The position numbers and the translations under genes were made by a program. Positions 33,299 through 40,383 of a DNA stretch of 64,000 nucleotides are shown here, in pieces. Numbering within the stretch: the first letter of the stretch is position 1; each line of letters opens with the position of its first letter. The stretch covers positions 94,651 through 158,650 of the forward strand of contig NZ_JBLXDN010000007.1 of NCBI RefSeq assembly GCF_048264025.1, in the 5' to 3' direction. The notes under the pieces were generated by a model. The model saw only the letters and a list, made by a program, of their open reading frames with translations. It did not search any database and was not told the origin of the DNA. This DNA is from Nitrincola sp048264025. Lineage in GTDB: Bacteria > Pseudomonadota > Gammaproteobacteria > Pseudomonadales > Balneatricaceae.

Positions 33299-34311
33299 AT
33301 CACTTCTCCTTCTAACACCCTGTCAAAAGTGGAAAGGTCTGCAACGGGAAGGCCTAACAGCTGCTCAGGCAGAAGGTCGTACTGACGCCCCAGGAGTAAT
33401 GCGTGCCGGAAGACCCCGCGCAACTCAGCGTACAGCGTTTCTTCAAGGTGCTCTCCAGCGTCATCCAGTTCCATGACCCTCTCGACAACACCTGCCAGCT
33501 CATTGAGCGTGGAAATGCTGGACAGCGACTTATCCAGGAGGTTTGCCTTCAGCAGCTCATCACGCTCAGCACGCTTCTGTGAGGCCTGATCAGGTGTTAG
33601 ATCACGGCGCAGCTCACGCTCCAGCTCATTGATCTTACGTTCCTTATCCTCCAGTAGGCGCTGATCCACTTGGCGATCCGCTTCAAGGTTGTGCACCTGA
33701 TCCGCAAGCGATTTCTTTTCCTCGGCAAGCTGCTCTTTTTCTTTGGCATGACGGGCTGCTATGTCGTCGATAAGCTCTAGCAAAGCCGTCTTATCTTCTT
33801 TCTCAGCGGCTTCTTTGACTTCAAGGATCAAGCCTTCAGGTGACTTGCGTAAAAGTCGCAGCTGATTGCGATCAACGCCCATTTGTCTGAGGCCATCGAG
33901 CGCCTCACCAAAGAGATCAAAATCTTGTATAGCTTCATACATGGTAGTTACAGAACAGCCCAAACCATACTTACAGTAGTCGGCAAAACTGTTCGCCTCG
34001 CGCGTAATTCCAAACTCATCTGTAACAAGAATATGCCGATATAGCTTGCTTTCCTTGATTTCTTTGGCTGCTTTTATTTCGCTGGCGCGAAGAAATTTAC
34101 CCATTCCACGTATAAATTTGAGCCTGCCGTGAAGCTCATGAGAAAGCGCCAAAGCAAGGTGTACCTCAGGGTCAATTACAAAACGACTATTCAGCTTAGT
34201 CATTAGCATTTCAGCTTCAACCTCAAGGCTGTTCTTTTCAACCTGATGCTTATGCTGTAGCAACTGCGCATCAACAGAGGTCATCAAGCTTTTTTCGTTT
34301 CTACTCTTCAT
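33295..34311 (-). CDS. Prophage early protein with ParB/Gam-like region and coiled coil
   Basis: 338 aa from ATG 34311 (GGAGAG just upstream). The N-terminal ~150 residues are globular with a possible HTH (ANSFADYCKYGLGCSVTTMYEAIQDF, shown in part: GCSVTTMYEAIQDF). Residues ~190-250 form a strong coiled coil (EQLAEEKKSLADQVHNLEAD). No family is assigned with confidence. Its placement directly before transposase A in BcepMu-like phages suggests a regulatory or DNA-structuring role. Confidence 0.5.
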   Translation of the reverse strand: MKSRNEKSLMTSVDAQLLQHKHQVEKNSLEVEAEMLMTKLNSRFVIDPEVHLALALSHELHGRLKFIRGMGKFLRASEIKAAKEIKESKLYRHILVTDEFGITREANSFADYCKYGLGCSVTTMYEAIQDFDLFGEALDGLRQMGVDRNQLRLLRKSPEGLILEVKEAAEKEDKTALLELIDDIAARHAKEKEQLAEEKKSLADQVHNLEADRQVDQRLLEDKERKINELERELRRDLTPDQASQKRAERDELLKANLLDKSLSSISTLNELAGVVERVMELDDAGEHLEETLYAELRGVFRHALLLGRQYDLLPEQLLGLPVADLSTFDRVLEGEVM

Positions 34312-34312
34312 G

Positions 34313-34648
34313 TCACTCTCCATTCGATTTTATTAGCTGGTCAATAAATTCACGTACTTCTGGCGGCTCAATTTTCGCTATGTCTGACCATTTCAGCTGA
34401 TCAATCCCCGCATTCTCGAAGTAGCCCAGAGCCTCTAAGTGATTCTCCAGCGCCTCCCCTTTAAGAGGGCCATACGATTGCTTGGCTCCAGCTGCCAGGG
34501 TTAAGGCAAAAACTTGCTCGTGGCTCAACTGAATTTTTTCAAGCATCGAAGGGTATGGCTTCAGTCGCAGCAATCGCTCCCCTTGATGAAGAAGGTAAAT
34601 ATTAGGGACCGGCATATCGTCATTCACATCTAACTCAATCTTTTTCAT
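34313..34648 (-). CDS. Small early prophage protein, unknown
   Basis: 111 aa from ATG 34648 (AGGTGAGG 9 bases upstream; a GTG at 34663 is an alternative). A mixed alpha/beta protein with KPYPSMLEKIQLSHEQVFALTLAAG. Not recognised. Its stop lies next to the start of the following gene, so the early operon is tightly packed. Confidence 0.5.
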   Translation of the reverse strand: MKKIELDVNDDMPVPNIYLLHQGERLLRLKPYPSMLEKIQLSHEQVFALTLAAGAKQSYGPLKGEALENHLEALGYFENAGIDQLKWSDIAKIEPPEVREFIDQLIKSNGE

Positions 34649-34958
34649 CACGCAGTACCTCACCTGTTAAATTAAAGTATTCCCGCTCCATCTGATGCAC
34701 TCGGTTCAGCGCATGGCGCTTGTACTGAATGCTGAAATCCAATGCTTTGGCTGATACAGCCCAAAGGCTTTTCCCTGGTGCGCCCCCTTTGACGACCCAC
34801 TGATAGGACTCTAGCACCAACATCGCACGGCGTACTGCCTGATAATCCAGGTCTAAGTGCTCAGCAACATCCTTGATGCTGCGAGGCTCAAAGCCCAAGG
34901 CACGCATGGCATCCAGCACCTCAAGCACAAGCACCTTGTCTTTCTGCTCAGCGGCCAT
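34635..34958 (-). CDS. Winged-helix prophage regulator, paralogue 2
   Basis: 107 aa. A winged-helix fold is suggested by SIKDVAEHLDLDYQAVRRAMLVLESYQWV and a basic C-terminus. It matches its neighbour at 34948-35274 in layout (IADALGVKYQPVRRALEALEQHGWV; both then end FNLTGEVL or FHRVTGEVL). The pair is therefore a tandem duplication. Early regulatory role inferred. Confidence 0.6.
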   Translation of the reverse strand: MAAEQKDKVLVLEVLDAMRALGFEPRSIKDVAEHLDLDYQAVRRAMLVLESYQWVVKGGAPGKSLWAVSAKALDFSIQYKRHALNRVHQMEREYFNLTGEVLRDEKD

Positions 34959-35274
34959 TGTCTAACACCTCCCCAGTGACACGGTGAAACTCATCCTTCA
35001 GCGTTTGCTGCTTGGTCAGCTGTTGCTGCTTGTATTGGAAGGCCACACGAATGAGCCATTTTCCAGGCATCCAAAGAATCTGATTGCTCCCTTTGCGGCG
35101 GTAGGGCTGCACCCAACCATGCTGTTCAAGGGCTTCCAAAGCTCTGCGAACAGGCTGGTACTTAACGCCCAGAGCATCAGCGATCTCTTCCATGGTGATA
35201 CCGTCAACACCGATCGTCAGAATGGTGTTCATCACATCAATTACGCGGTGTCTGCCGCTTGCATCTGTTGTCAT
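34948..35274 (-). CDS. Winged-helix prophage regulator, paralogue 1
   Basis: 108 aa from ATG 35274, which overlaps the previous stop (ATGA) and has CAGGAGG at the right distance. HTH: TMEEIADALGVKYQPVRRAL; wing: GSNQILWMPGK. Paralogue of the next gene. Probably an IclR/MarR-like DNA-binding regulator. Confidence 0.62.
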   Translation of the reverse strand: MTTDASGRHRVIDVMNTILTIGVDGITMEEIADALGVKYQPVRRALEALEQHGWVQPYRRKGSNQILWMPGKWLIRVAFQYKQQQLTKQQTLKDEFHRVTGEVLDNGR

Positions 35275-35648
35275 TTCGCCCACCTCCTGCTTCTGTATTG
35301 CTTGCTATGCACATAGCGCTGGAGTGCTGAACGACTTGGCGCACGCTCATCTCCAAACTGCTCTACACACTGCATTCTTAACTGCTCCAGGGTTTTCATT
35401 CCCCGCTGTTCAAGGATGAACGCCTCAAGATCAGGGTCCATCTCGATATTGGATACACGGCCACGGTAGGCTAGAACTGATGGCATTTGGTGAGGGTCAT
35501 CGACCACACCCTCGGCACCTTTCACAATATCAGTGAGCTGGTGTGTCAAAATTTCCACAACATCGACTATGGACAGCCCCTCGATAGCCGCTTGAACTGC
35601 CTTGATAGCCTGGGCCTTCTTTGCACGAAATGGCGCTACATTTGGCAT
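35271..35648 (-). CDS. Small early prophage protein with C-terminal HTH-like segment
   Basis: 125 aa with an excellent AGGAGG ribosome site. The C-terminus (LEQLRMQCVEQFGDERAPSRSALQRYVHS, shown in part: RAPSRSALQRYVHSKQ) reads like a DNA-recognition helix, as in small phage DNA-binding proteins of the DUF3486 appearance. Function not established. Confidence 0.5.
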   Translation of the reverse strand: MPNVAPFRAKKAQAIKAVQAAIEGLSIVDVVEILTHQLTDIVKGAEGVVDDPHQMPSVLAYRGRVSNIEMDPDLEAFILEQRGMKTLEQLRMQCVEQFGDERAPSRSALQRYVHSKQYRSRRWAK

Positions 35649-35878
35649 GGTGCTGCCTCCTGTCCATCAATGCCCGCGTAGATGCGGTTATAAGTATCGC
35701 GGCGCTTGTGTATCAGGCTTCGCAGCTCGCCTACTGTCAGCTCATCGACTGTTTTTCCTGTCTCTTCCACCAGCCGTGCCAGGCCAGCGAACCAGTGCCC
35801 GTTGGTCTCGTAGATCGCCCCGATCTCATAGCTCACATCGTTTAACGCCTGCTCAGTGGGTGTGATTTGATAGTTCAT
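35636..35878 (-). CDS. Small early prophage protein, unknown
   Basis: 80 aa, helical, starting MNYQITPTEQALNDVSYEIG. Its ATG overlaps the preceding stop (ATGA) and its end overlaps the next gene by 13 bases. Not recognised; held in the early operon by coupled translation. Confidence 0.5.
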   Translation of the reverse strand: MNYQITPTEQALNDVSYEIGAIYETNGHWFAGLARLVEETGKTVDELTVGELRSLIHKRRDTYNRIYAGIDGQEAAPCQM

Positions 35879-36354
35879 GACGTAACCTCCAGTTCCAGGC
35901 TAGGTTGCATGTGCTCCTCAAGGTTTTTGCGGTGCCAGGCCACGTCCTCCAGTAGGCCAGTCAGGGCCGCAAGGGCTTCATTGGCACTGTCCTGACGTTC
36001 GTAGAAGGCAACAAGCAGGCTCACCGCTCCAGCAAATGAGGCTTGCAGCTCGTTCAAATCGGTAGAGGTCACGCGCTTTCCAGTAGGAATGTCGATCAGC
36101 ATCTTGTTAGCAGAGTGGCCGATGTAGCGCGTTACCAGGTCAATACCGCAAGCCGCCTCGAATGGACGAATCAGGATTGCTGGCATACGGCCACTTTCAA
36201 GCCATTTGTAGAGCACCCATTTGTTAGCCAGCCCCATCAGATCGGCGATCCTATCCACCGAACGATTATGCTTTTCACGAGCAAACTCCATGCTCAGCTC
36301 CATCGACTGGCGCAATGAGCAGGGGCTGACCCTTTTCCAATTTCGACGTGCCAT
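35875..36354 (-). CDS. Prophage HTH-type early protein
   Basis: 159 aa from ATG 36354 (AGGAGGT upstream), starting MARRNWKRVSPCSLRQSMEL. Residues ~30-70 (SVDRIADLMGLANKWVLYKWLESGRMP) look like a helix-turn-helix. The remainder is helical. Proteins of this appearance occur in Mu-like phages near the repressor; the role is unproven. Confidence 0.55.
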   Translation of the reverse strand: MARRNWKRVSPCSLRQSMELSMEFAREKHNRSVDRIADLMGLANKWVLYKWLESGRMPAILIRPFEAACGIDLVTRYIGHSANKMLIDIPTGKRVTSTDLNELQASFAGAVSLLVAFYERQDSANEALAALTGLLEDVAWHRKNLEEHMQPSLELEVTS

Positions 36355-36371
36355 TTGAAATACCTCCTGCC

Positions 36372-36659
36372 TTAGCAGCCCCAATAAAAGAACTCGACTG
36401 CCCCTGTGGTGACAGGCTGTTTAGCGCTAGAGTGAGTTACAGAATCAATTGAAGAGAGTGACGCCATGCCAGATTCATTAATGATACGTGATCTTAATAG
36501 CCGTGCTTTTGGACCGTCCCAGCTACCTATAAGGCACTGGCGAGCATTAGCTGGATTAATATCGTTTCTGTTGCACCAAGCATTCAATGTTGTTTCAGCT
36601 GCAACAAATGCGACGCGAACATCAAGGTATAGTTTCTTTCCTGGCCCTAAGTGTTCCAT
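36372..36659 (-). CDS. Small DNA-binding-like prophage protein, paralogue B
   Basis: 95 aa, AGGAGG before the ATG. The core TTLNAWCNRNDINPANARQCLIGSWDGPKARLL matches the neighbour at 36669-36902 (shown in part: INPANARQCLIGSWDGPK against VHPTNAKACLIGMWGGPK). The core resembles a short HTH of the Ner/Cro kind. It diverges after the core, with a C-terminal tail ending FFYWGC. Confidence 0.55.
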   Translation of the reverse strand: MEHLGPGKKLYLDVRVAFVAAETTLNAWCNRNDINPANARQCLIGSWDGPKARLLRSRIINESGMASLSSIDSVTHSSAKQPVTTGAVEFFYWGC

Positions 36660-36668
36660 GAGACCTCC

Positions 36669-36902
36669 TCAGGCTACGCTCTGGCTGCTTAAAGCAGCGG
36701 GTATCTTTGCATCTTTCAATATGCGGTCGCGAAGCTCCTTTCCTTTAGGTCCACCCCACATGCCAATTAGGCAGGCTTTAGCATTGGTTGGATGCACATC
36801 GTTTTCCTTACACCATGTGCTTAGGTTAGATCCTTGCAGAATAAATCCAGCTCTAACACGGTTATAAAGATCTGAGCTAGGCTCCGTATCGCAATGATTC
36901 AT
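36669..36902 (-). CDS. Small DNA-binding-like prophage protein, paralogue A
   Basis: 77 aa, AAGGA before the ATG; first gene of the early operon, divergent from the CI-like repressor. HTH-like core: LSTWCKENDVHPTNAKACLIG. By position it is the Ner/Cro counterpart that would counter the repressor at the shared operator region. Tandem paralogue of the next gene. Confidence 0.58.
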   Translation of the reverse strand: MNHCDTEPSSDLYNRVRAGFILQGSNLSTWCKENDVHPTNAKACLIGMWGGPKGKELRDRILKDAKIPAALSSQSVA

Positions 36903-36943
36903 GGTATATTCCTTCTATTAATCTAATGAATTAATCAACACAC

Positions 36944-36972
36944 GGTTTATAAGATAAACTATAGGTTTATAA
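36944..36972. promoter_or_regulatory. Candidate repressor operator region of the prophage
   Basis: GGTTTATAA occurs at 36944-36952 and 36964-36972 (20 bp apart, two helical turns), with an inverted partner AAACTATAGGTTT between. The region separates the divergent repressor gene and early operon. Binding by the CI-like or Ner-like protein is inferred. Confidence 0.55.
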
Positions 36973-36988
36973 AGGTCAACTGAAAGAA

Positions 36989-37624
36989 ATGGATATTGAT
37001 GAAATTTTCGACCGCCTCTGCGGACTCACTAATGCAAAAAATGATGCAGCGCTTGCCAAAGAGCTAGGCGTTACTCCTCAGGCAATAGCTAACTCAAGGA
37101 AAAGGGGAACAATTCCCTTTGAAAAAATTTGTGTTTATGCGGAAGATAAAGGCTTTTCACTAGACTACGTTCTGCTTGGAAAGGCTGATAAGAATACAAA
37201 TGGTGAAATTGATGATGACTTAAAGGAAGAGGTTATTCAGGCACTCAGGACTAGATTAAAAGCTTATTTCCGAAGCCCTCAATCCGCCCCAGCGATTGAT
37301 GCTTTTTCATCGGTGTATAACCAGGTCTGCCACCTGCCTAACGGGCCAGGCAGGTCTGAGAGCATCAGAAAGTCTATAGGGTGGTTGATTGTCTCTATCA
37401 ATCAAACCGTAATAGATACTATTGAAAATTCACCTGATGAGAATTTCTCGCAAGATGTGCGCGATACAACAAAGAAAGGACTTCAATCAGGAATTGCCAG
37501 CATAAAAGATAAATACGGGCTCAGTGATAGTGAGGTTGATAGATCAGTCAACCAAAACTTCAATGCGGAAGTAGGCCAAGTGGGCGGTGGCGACATCCAC
37601 AACTACAGCAAAAAGGACAAATGA
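36989..37624 (+). CDS. CI-like repressor with unusual C-terminus ending in a GDIHN motif
   Basis: 211 aa. Residues 1-65 (FDRLCGLTNAKNDAALAKELGVTPQAIANSRKRGTIPFEKI, shown in part: LAKELGVTPQAIANSRKRG) form a phage CI-repressor HTH. The rest lacks the usual LexA-like S24 peptidase domain, so RecA-type self-cleavage is not expected. The C-terminus EVGQVGGGDIHNYS shares a motif with the N-terminus of the next protein (SVGQVAAGDIHNHG). It probably maintains lysogeny by a signal other than classical SOS cleavage (inference). Confidence 0.7.
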   Translation: MDIDEIFDRLCGLTNAKNDAALAKELGVTPQAIANSRKRGTIPFEKICVYAEDKGFSLDYVLLGKADKNTNGEIDDDLKEEVIQALRTRLKAYFRSPQSAPAIDAFSSVYNQVCHLPNGPGRSESIRKSIGWLIVSINQTVIDTIENSPDENFSQDVRDTTKKGLQSGIASIKDKYGLSDSEVDRSVNQNFNAEVGQVGGGDIHNYSKKDK

Positions 37625-37631
37625 GGCGCCA

Positions 37632-37979
37632 ATGACAGATCAAGTTTTCAATGGATCGGTAGGCCAAGTGGCAGCTGGTGACATTCATAATCATGGTCGT
37701 GGCGGTTTTGGCGATATGGATGTTGATCAGCTCAAGCAACAACGAAAGCATTTTAAAGCCCTTCTGCGTCAAGCCCAGGCACGAGTTATTTTCAATATTC
37801 CCAATGCCTGCTTCCTCTTGGGCATGCTGGGTCTTATTTATTTAGCGCTTGAAATGATGGGAACACTGCTGAGCGGTAACTTTGGCAGTACAGACACACA
37901 GCCAGCAGCCTGGCTATTTTTTGGCGGCATTATTGCAGTGGTAGGTTTGCCCCTCTATTTTGTGACCAAGACAAGGTAG
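37632..37979 (+). CDS. Prophage two-helix membrane protein with N-terminal GDIHN motif
   Basis: 115 aa from ATG 37632 (MTDQVFNGSVGQVAAGDIHN). Two membrane helices (FNIPNACFLLGMLGLIYLAL and AAWLFFGGIIAVVGLPLYFV) follow a short basic coiled stretch. It lies 7 bases after the repressor stop. The shared VGQV-xx-GDIHN motif suggests the two proteins interact or bind a common partner. Its place at the repressor end of a prophage is typical of superinfection-exclusion or moron genes (inference). Confidence 0.6.
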   Translation: MTDQVFNGSVGQVAAGDIHNHGRGGFGDMDVDQLKQQRKHFKALLRQAQARVIFNIPNACFLLGMLGLIYLALEMMGTLLSGNFGSTDTQPAAWLFFGGIIAVVGLPLYFVTKTR

Positions 37980-37996
37980 CGCGAAGGGGCTATAAT
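37968..37996 (+). promoter_or_regulatory. Candidate promoter of the end-of-prophage RNA
   Basis: AAGACA (37968-37973) and TATAAT (37991-37996) are separated by 17 bases. The -10 box is perfect and the -35 box matches 4 of 6. It points to the structured, terminator-ended region that follows, which has no open reading frame of note. Confidence 0.5.
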
Positions 37997-38002
37997 TAGT
38001 GA

Positions 38003-38150
38003 CTGTCTAAATCAACTCCGGTTGATCGACATAGAACTGAATCGGCGGGGTAAACCTTAGAATCAGTTACCTTGAAGGTCTATAGCTTCAGGAAGAGCGC
38101 CCAAAGAACCTTCAGGTGGGTTGGACGGCCTGACGACCAACCCTTTTTTT
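38003..38150 (+). ncRNA. Candidate structured RNA near the prophage end
   Basis: About 148 nt between a TATAAT promoter and a strong terminator, non-coding. Helices visible: ATCAAC-TCCG-GTTGAT (38011-38026); AACTGA (38035-38040) with TCAGTT (38063-38068); CCTTGAAGGT (38070-38079) with ACCTTCAGG (38108-38116); then the terminator stem. I do not recognise a known RNA family. A regulatory RNA for the prophage or host is possible; the evidence is structural only. Confidence 0.45.
38118..38150 (+). terminator. Terminator inside the prophage end
   Basis: GGGTTGG (38118-38124) and CCAACCC (38137-38143) form a 7-bp stem followed by seven T residues. It would end the candidate RNA or the repressor/membrane-protein transcript before it enters dctM. 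Confidence 0.85.
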
Positions 38151-38245
38151 CGCTTGCAAGGGCATCCAAATTTAGCCTTTTCAAAGTGTCAAAGCTTTTA
38201 CATTTTCACACTCATGAATTCCAGTGAATTCCTATCTACTCCCAC

Positions 38246-38277
38246 AAATATCGTGCAGCAGCCTCTTAAATATCGTG
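38246..38277. repeat. Transposase-binding end repeats, functional left end
   Basis: Two AAATATCGTG copies at 38246-38255 and 38268-38277, the inverse of the pair at the other end, with the same 22-bp spacing and the same 10-bp distance to the terminus. Confidence 0.85.
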
Positions 38278-38287
38278 TGTCCTCATA

Positions 38288-38584
38288 ATATCAATTGTAT
38301 TGATATGTGTGCCCATATTTATGCCTATTGTACGAAGCTTTGGCATTGATCCTGTATGGTTTGCTATTATGATGATGGTTGTCATCCAAACCTCTTATCT
38401 AACGCCGCCTATGGCACCCTCAATCTTTTATTTAAAATCGATTGCGCCAAAAGATATGACCTACGGGCAAATGTGTAGAGGTGTGATACCCTTTGTGATC
38501 ATACAGTTTATTGTATTATTTATCGTAGCGGCCTTCCCACTTGTAGCAACATGGTTACCCAGCCAACTCACAACAAAATTTTAG
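38288..38584 (+). pseudogene. dctM: TRAP large permease dctM, 3' part
   Basis: Resumes exactly at the duplicated ATATCA (Ile-Ser) and reads in frame IVLICVPIFMPIVRSFGIDPVWF..., the conserved C-terminal part of DctM with its last helices, to a TAA at 38582-38584. No ribosome site precedes it. Together with 23460-24506 it would give a normal 445-codon gene, so the split is recent enough that neither half has decayed. Confidence 0.93.
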
Positions 38585-38643
38585 TGCCAAGCGGCGACTG
38601 AAGGCATCGCCAGATGCCTTCAGTCACTCTTTACTGCCGCTCT

Positions 38644-40212
38644 TTACTGCCACTCTCCATTGACCAGGCGTCTGATCATATCGGGGTTATCCTGTTGTAA
38701 TTCACTCGGCAACAGTGAATCAGCAAAGTCCTGATAACACACGGGTCGTAAAAACCGCTGAATAGCGGCACTGCCAACCGATGTACTGCGCAAATCAGAG
38801 GTAGAGGGATAAGGCCCACCATGTACCATCGCATGGCAGACTTCAACCCCTGTAGGCCATCCATTCAACAACAGACGACCTGCACGTCGCTCAAGTGTCG
38901 GCAGCAATGCCTGTACAGATGGATGGTCCTGCTCTTCAGCATGCAGCGTCAGTGTAAGTTGCCCTTCCGCCTGCTCAATAATCGCCTGCATCTCATCCAC
39001 ACCATCACATTCAACAATTAGCGACACGGCCCCAAACACCTCGGCATGCAAGGCCGGTGTCTGCATATACCGGCTTGCCGTAACCCTATACACCACAACC
39101 TGGCATCGATTAGGCGCCTCACTGCCAAGCCCCACAGCCAATCTATCCGCAACAGTATCTAACGTGGTGAGGCCATCTCGATAAGCATTGTAGATTGCAG
39201 GACTCAACATCGTCTGCGCTTCAGTAGTGGCCACTTTTTTCCTCACCAAGGTTGCAAACTGGTTTAATGCCTCCCCCTTAATCGCCAGAATCAAGCCTGG
39301 GTTGGTACAGAACTGCCCTGCCCCAAGTGTTAAGGAGGATACAAATCCATCCGCTAAACGCTCTGCATGCTGCTGTAGTGCATTTGGCAGTAACAGCACT
39401 GGATTAATACTACTCATTTCGGCATACACAGGGATGGGTTGCGGCCTTGCTTGTGCTGCAGATAGCAACGCCAGCCCGCCCTGTCGCGAACCGGTAAAAC
39501 CCACCGCCTGAATTTTTGCATGGGTCACCAACGCCTGTCCCAGCTCATTTGACGAGGCGAACAGCAATGAGAATACCCCCTCAGGCATAGCGCAAATTAC
39601 CACAGCCTGTTGAATAGCCCGTCCAACCAACTCGGATGTGCCAGGATGCGAAGGATGAGCCTTGACGATGACAGGACAACCGGCTGCCAATGCAGACGCT
39701 GTGTCCCCACCTGCCACACTAAACGCCAAGGGAAAATTACTGGCGCCAAACACAGCCACAGGCCCAAGGCCTATCTGGCGCATTCGAAGATCAGATCGAG
39801 GTAACGGAGACCGTTCGGGCAGTGCTGTGTCGATACGTAGATCCTGCCCGCCGCCTGAACGGACCACCGAAGCAAACAAGCGTAATTGAGCGCAGGTTCT
39901 GGCACGCTCACCTTCCAGACGAGGCGCTGGCAAACCTGTTTCGAGCTTTGCCCGTTCAATCAATGCAGACCCCAGCGCTTCGATCTGTTCAGCGATACAT
40001 TCCAGAAAAGTGGCACGCGCCTGGCGACTTACTTGCCGGTAAGGATCAAATGCCTCCGCAGCCAAGCAACAGGCTTTGTCCATCTCATCCAGGCTGATAT
40101 CCGCATAGTCGGGAAGTAAAGCCTCACCGGTAGCTGGATTTACCCCACGGATAATTCGACCTTGCCCTGAAACTGTTTCATTGCCAATCAAAGAGTTACC
40201 TAACAACTCCAT
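38644..40212 (-). CDS. Aldehyde dehydrogenase, alpha-ketoglutarate semialdehyde type
   Basis: 522 aa from ATG 40212 (GGGGAGA upstream). ALDH fold with catalytic Cys in AGQFCTNPG, catalytic Glu in PVYAEMSSINPV, and a cofactor region VFGASNFPLAFSVAGGDTASAL. This arrangement matches the NADP-type 2,5-dioxovalerate (alpha-ketoglutarate semialdehyde) dehydrogenases, the last step of trans-4-hydroxyproline degradation to 2-oxoglutarate. It is divergent from the ABC operon and shares the TGTCGACA promoter region with it. Confidence 0.85.
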   Translation of the reverse strand: MELLGNSLIGNETVSGQGRIIRGVNPATGEALLPDYADISLDEMDKACCLAAEAFDPYRQVSRQARATFLECIAEQIEALGSALIERAKLETGLPAPRLEGERARTCAQLRLFASVVRSGGGQDLRIDTALPERSPLPRSDLRMRQIGLGPVAVFGASNFPLAFSVAGGDTASALAAGCPVIVKAHPSHPGTSELVGRAIQQAVVICAMPEGVFSLLFASSNELGQALVTHAKIQAVGFTGSRQGGLALLSAAQARPQPIPVYAEMSSINPVLLLPNALQQHAERLADGFVSSLTLGAGQFCTNPGLILAIKGEALNQFATLVRKKVATTEAQTMLSPAIYNAYRDGLTTLDTVADRLAVGLGSEAPNRCQVVVYRVTASRYMQTPALHAEVFGAVSLIVECDGVDEMQAIIEQAEGQLTLTLHAEEQDHPSVQALLPTLERRAGRLLLNGWPTGVEVCHAMVHGGPYPSTSDLRSTSVGSAAIQRFLRPVCYQDFADSLLPSELQQDNPDMIRRLVNGEWQ

Positions 40213-40263
40213 AGCACATCTCCCCAAATTCAACATGAATTCATTGTAGTAAGATAACTTTAA

Positions 40264-40325
40264 CATGTCGACACGTTGCCGACATGTTGACTTATTTGCG
40301 TTCAAGTATATATCATGTCGACAAG
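40264..40325 (+). promoter_or_regulatory. Promoter/operator of the hydroxyproline ABC operon (TGTCGACA regulon)
   Basis: TGTCGACA at 40266 and 40316 (50 bp apart), an intermediate GCCGACATG, a -35-like TTGACT (40287-40292) and a TATATA/TATATC -10 region. It is the near-duplicate of 21619-21680. It lies between the divergent dehydrogenase and the ABC binding-protein gene, so one operator set may control both. Confidence 0.78.
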
Positions 40326-40383
40326 TGTCCCAAGAGCGCCGATTTCACTAAGCGATATACAACAACAAAACGAGGACAAAACC

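Larger units (their letters stand above)
24507..38287. mobile_element. Defective Mu-like (BcepMu-type) transposable prophage
   Basis: 13,781 bp. Each end has two copies of CACGATATTT, inverted relative to the other end. They lie 10 bp from each terminus and 22 bp apart: 24517-24526 and 24539-24548; 38268-38277 and 38246-38255. A 6-bp target duplication flanks it. The functional left end (repressor, early genes) is at the right of the window. It retains repressor, DDE transposase A, ATPase B, a Mor-like regulator, protease I and tail tape measure. Terminase, portal, capsid, sheath, baseplate, lysis and tail-fibre genes are missing, so it cannot form virions alone. The stretch 24561-24658 holds no gene. 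Confidence 0.93.

Noticed and set aside
24507..38287. Intact, inducible Mu-like prophage
   Set aside because: Terminase, portal, capsid, sheath, baseplate and lysis genes are absent; only transposition, control and two structural genes remain.
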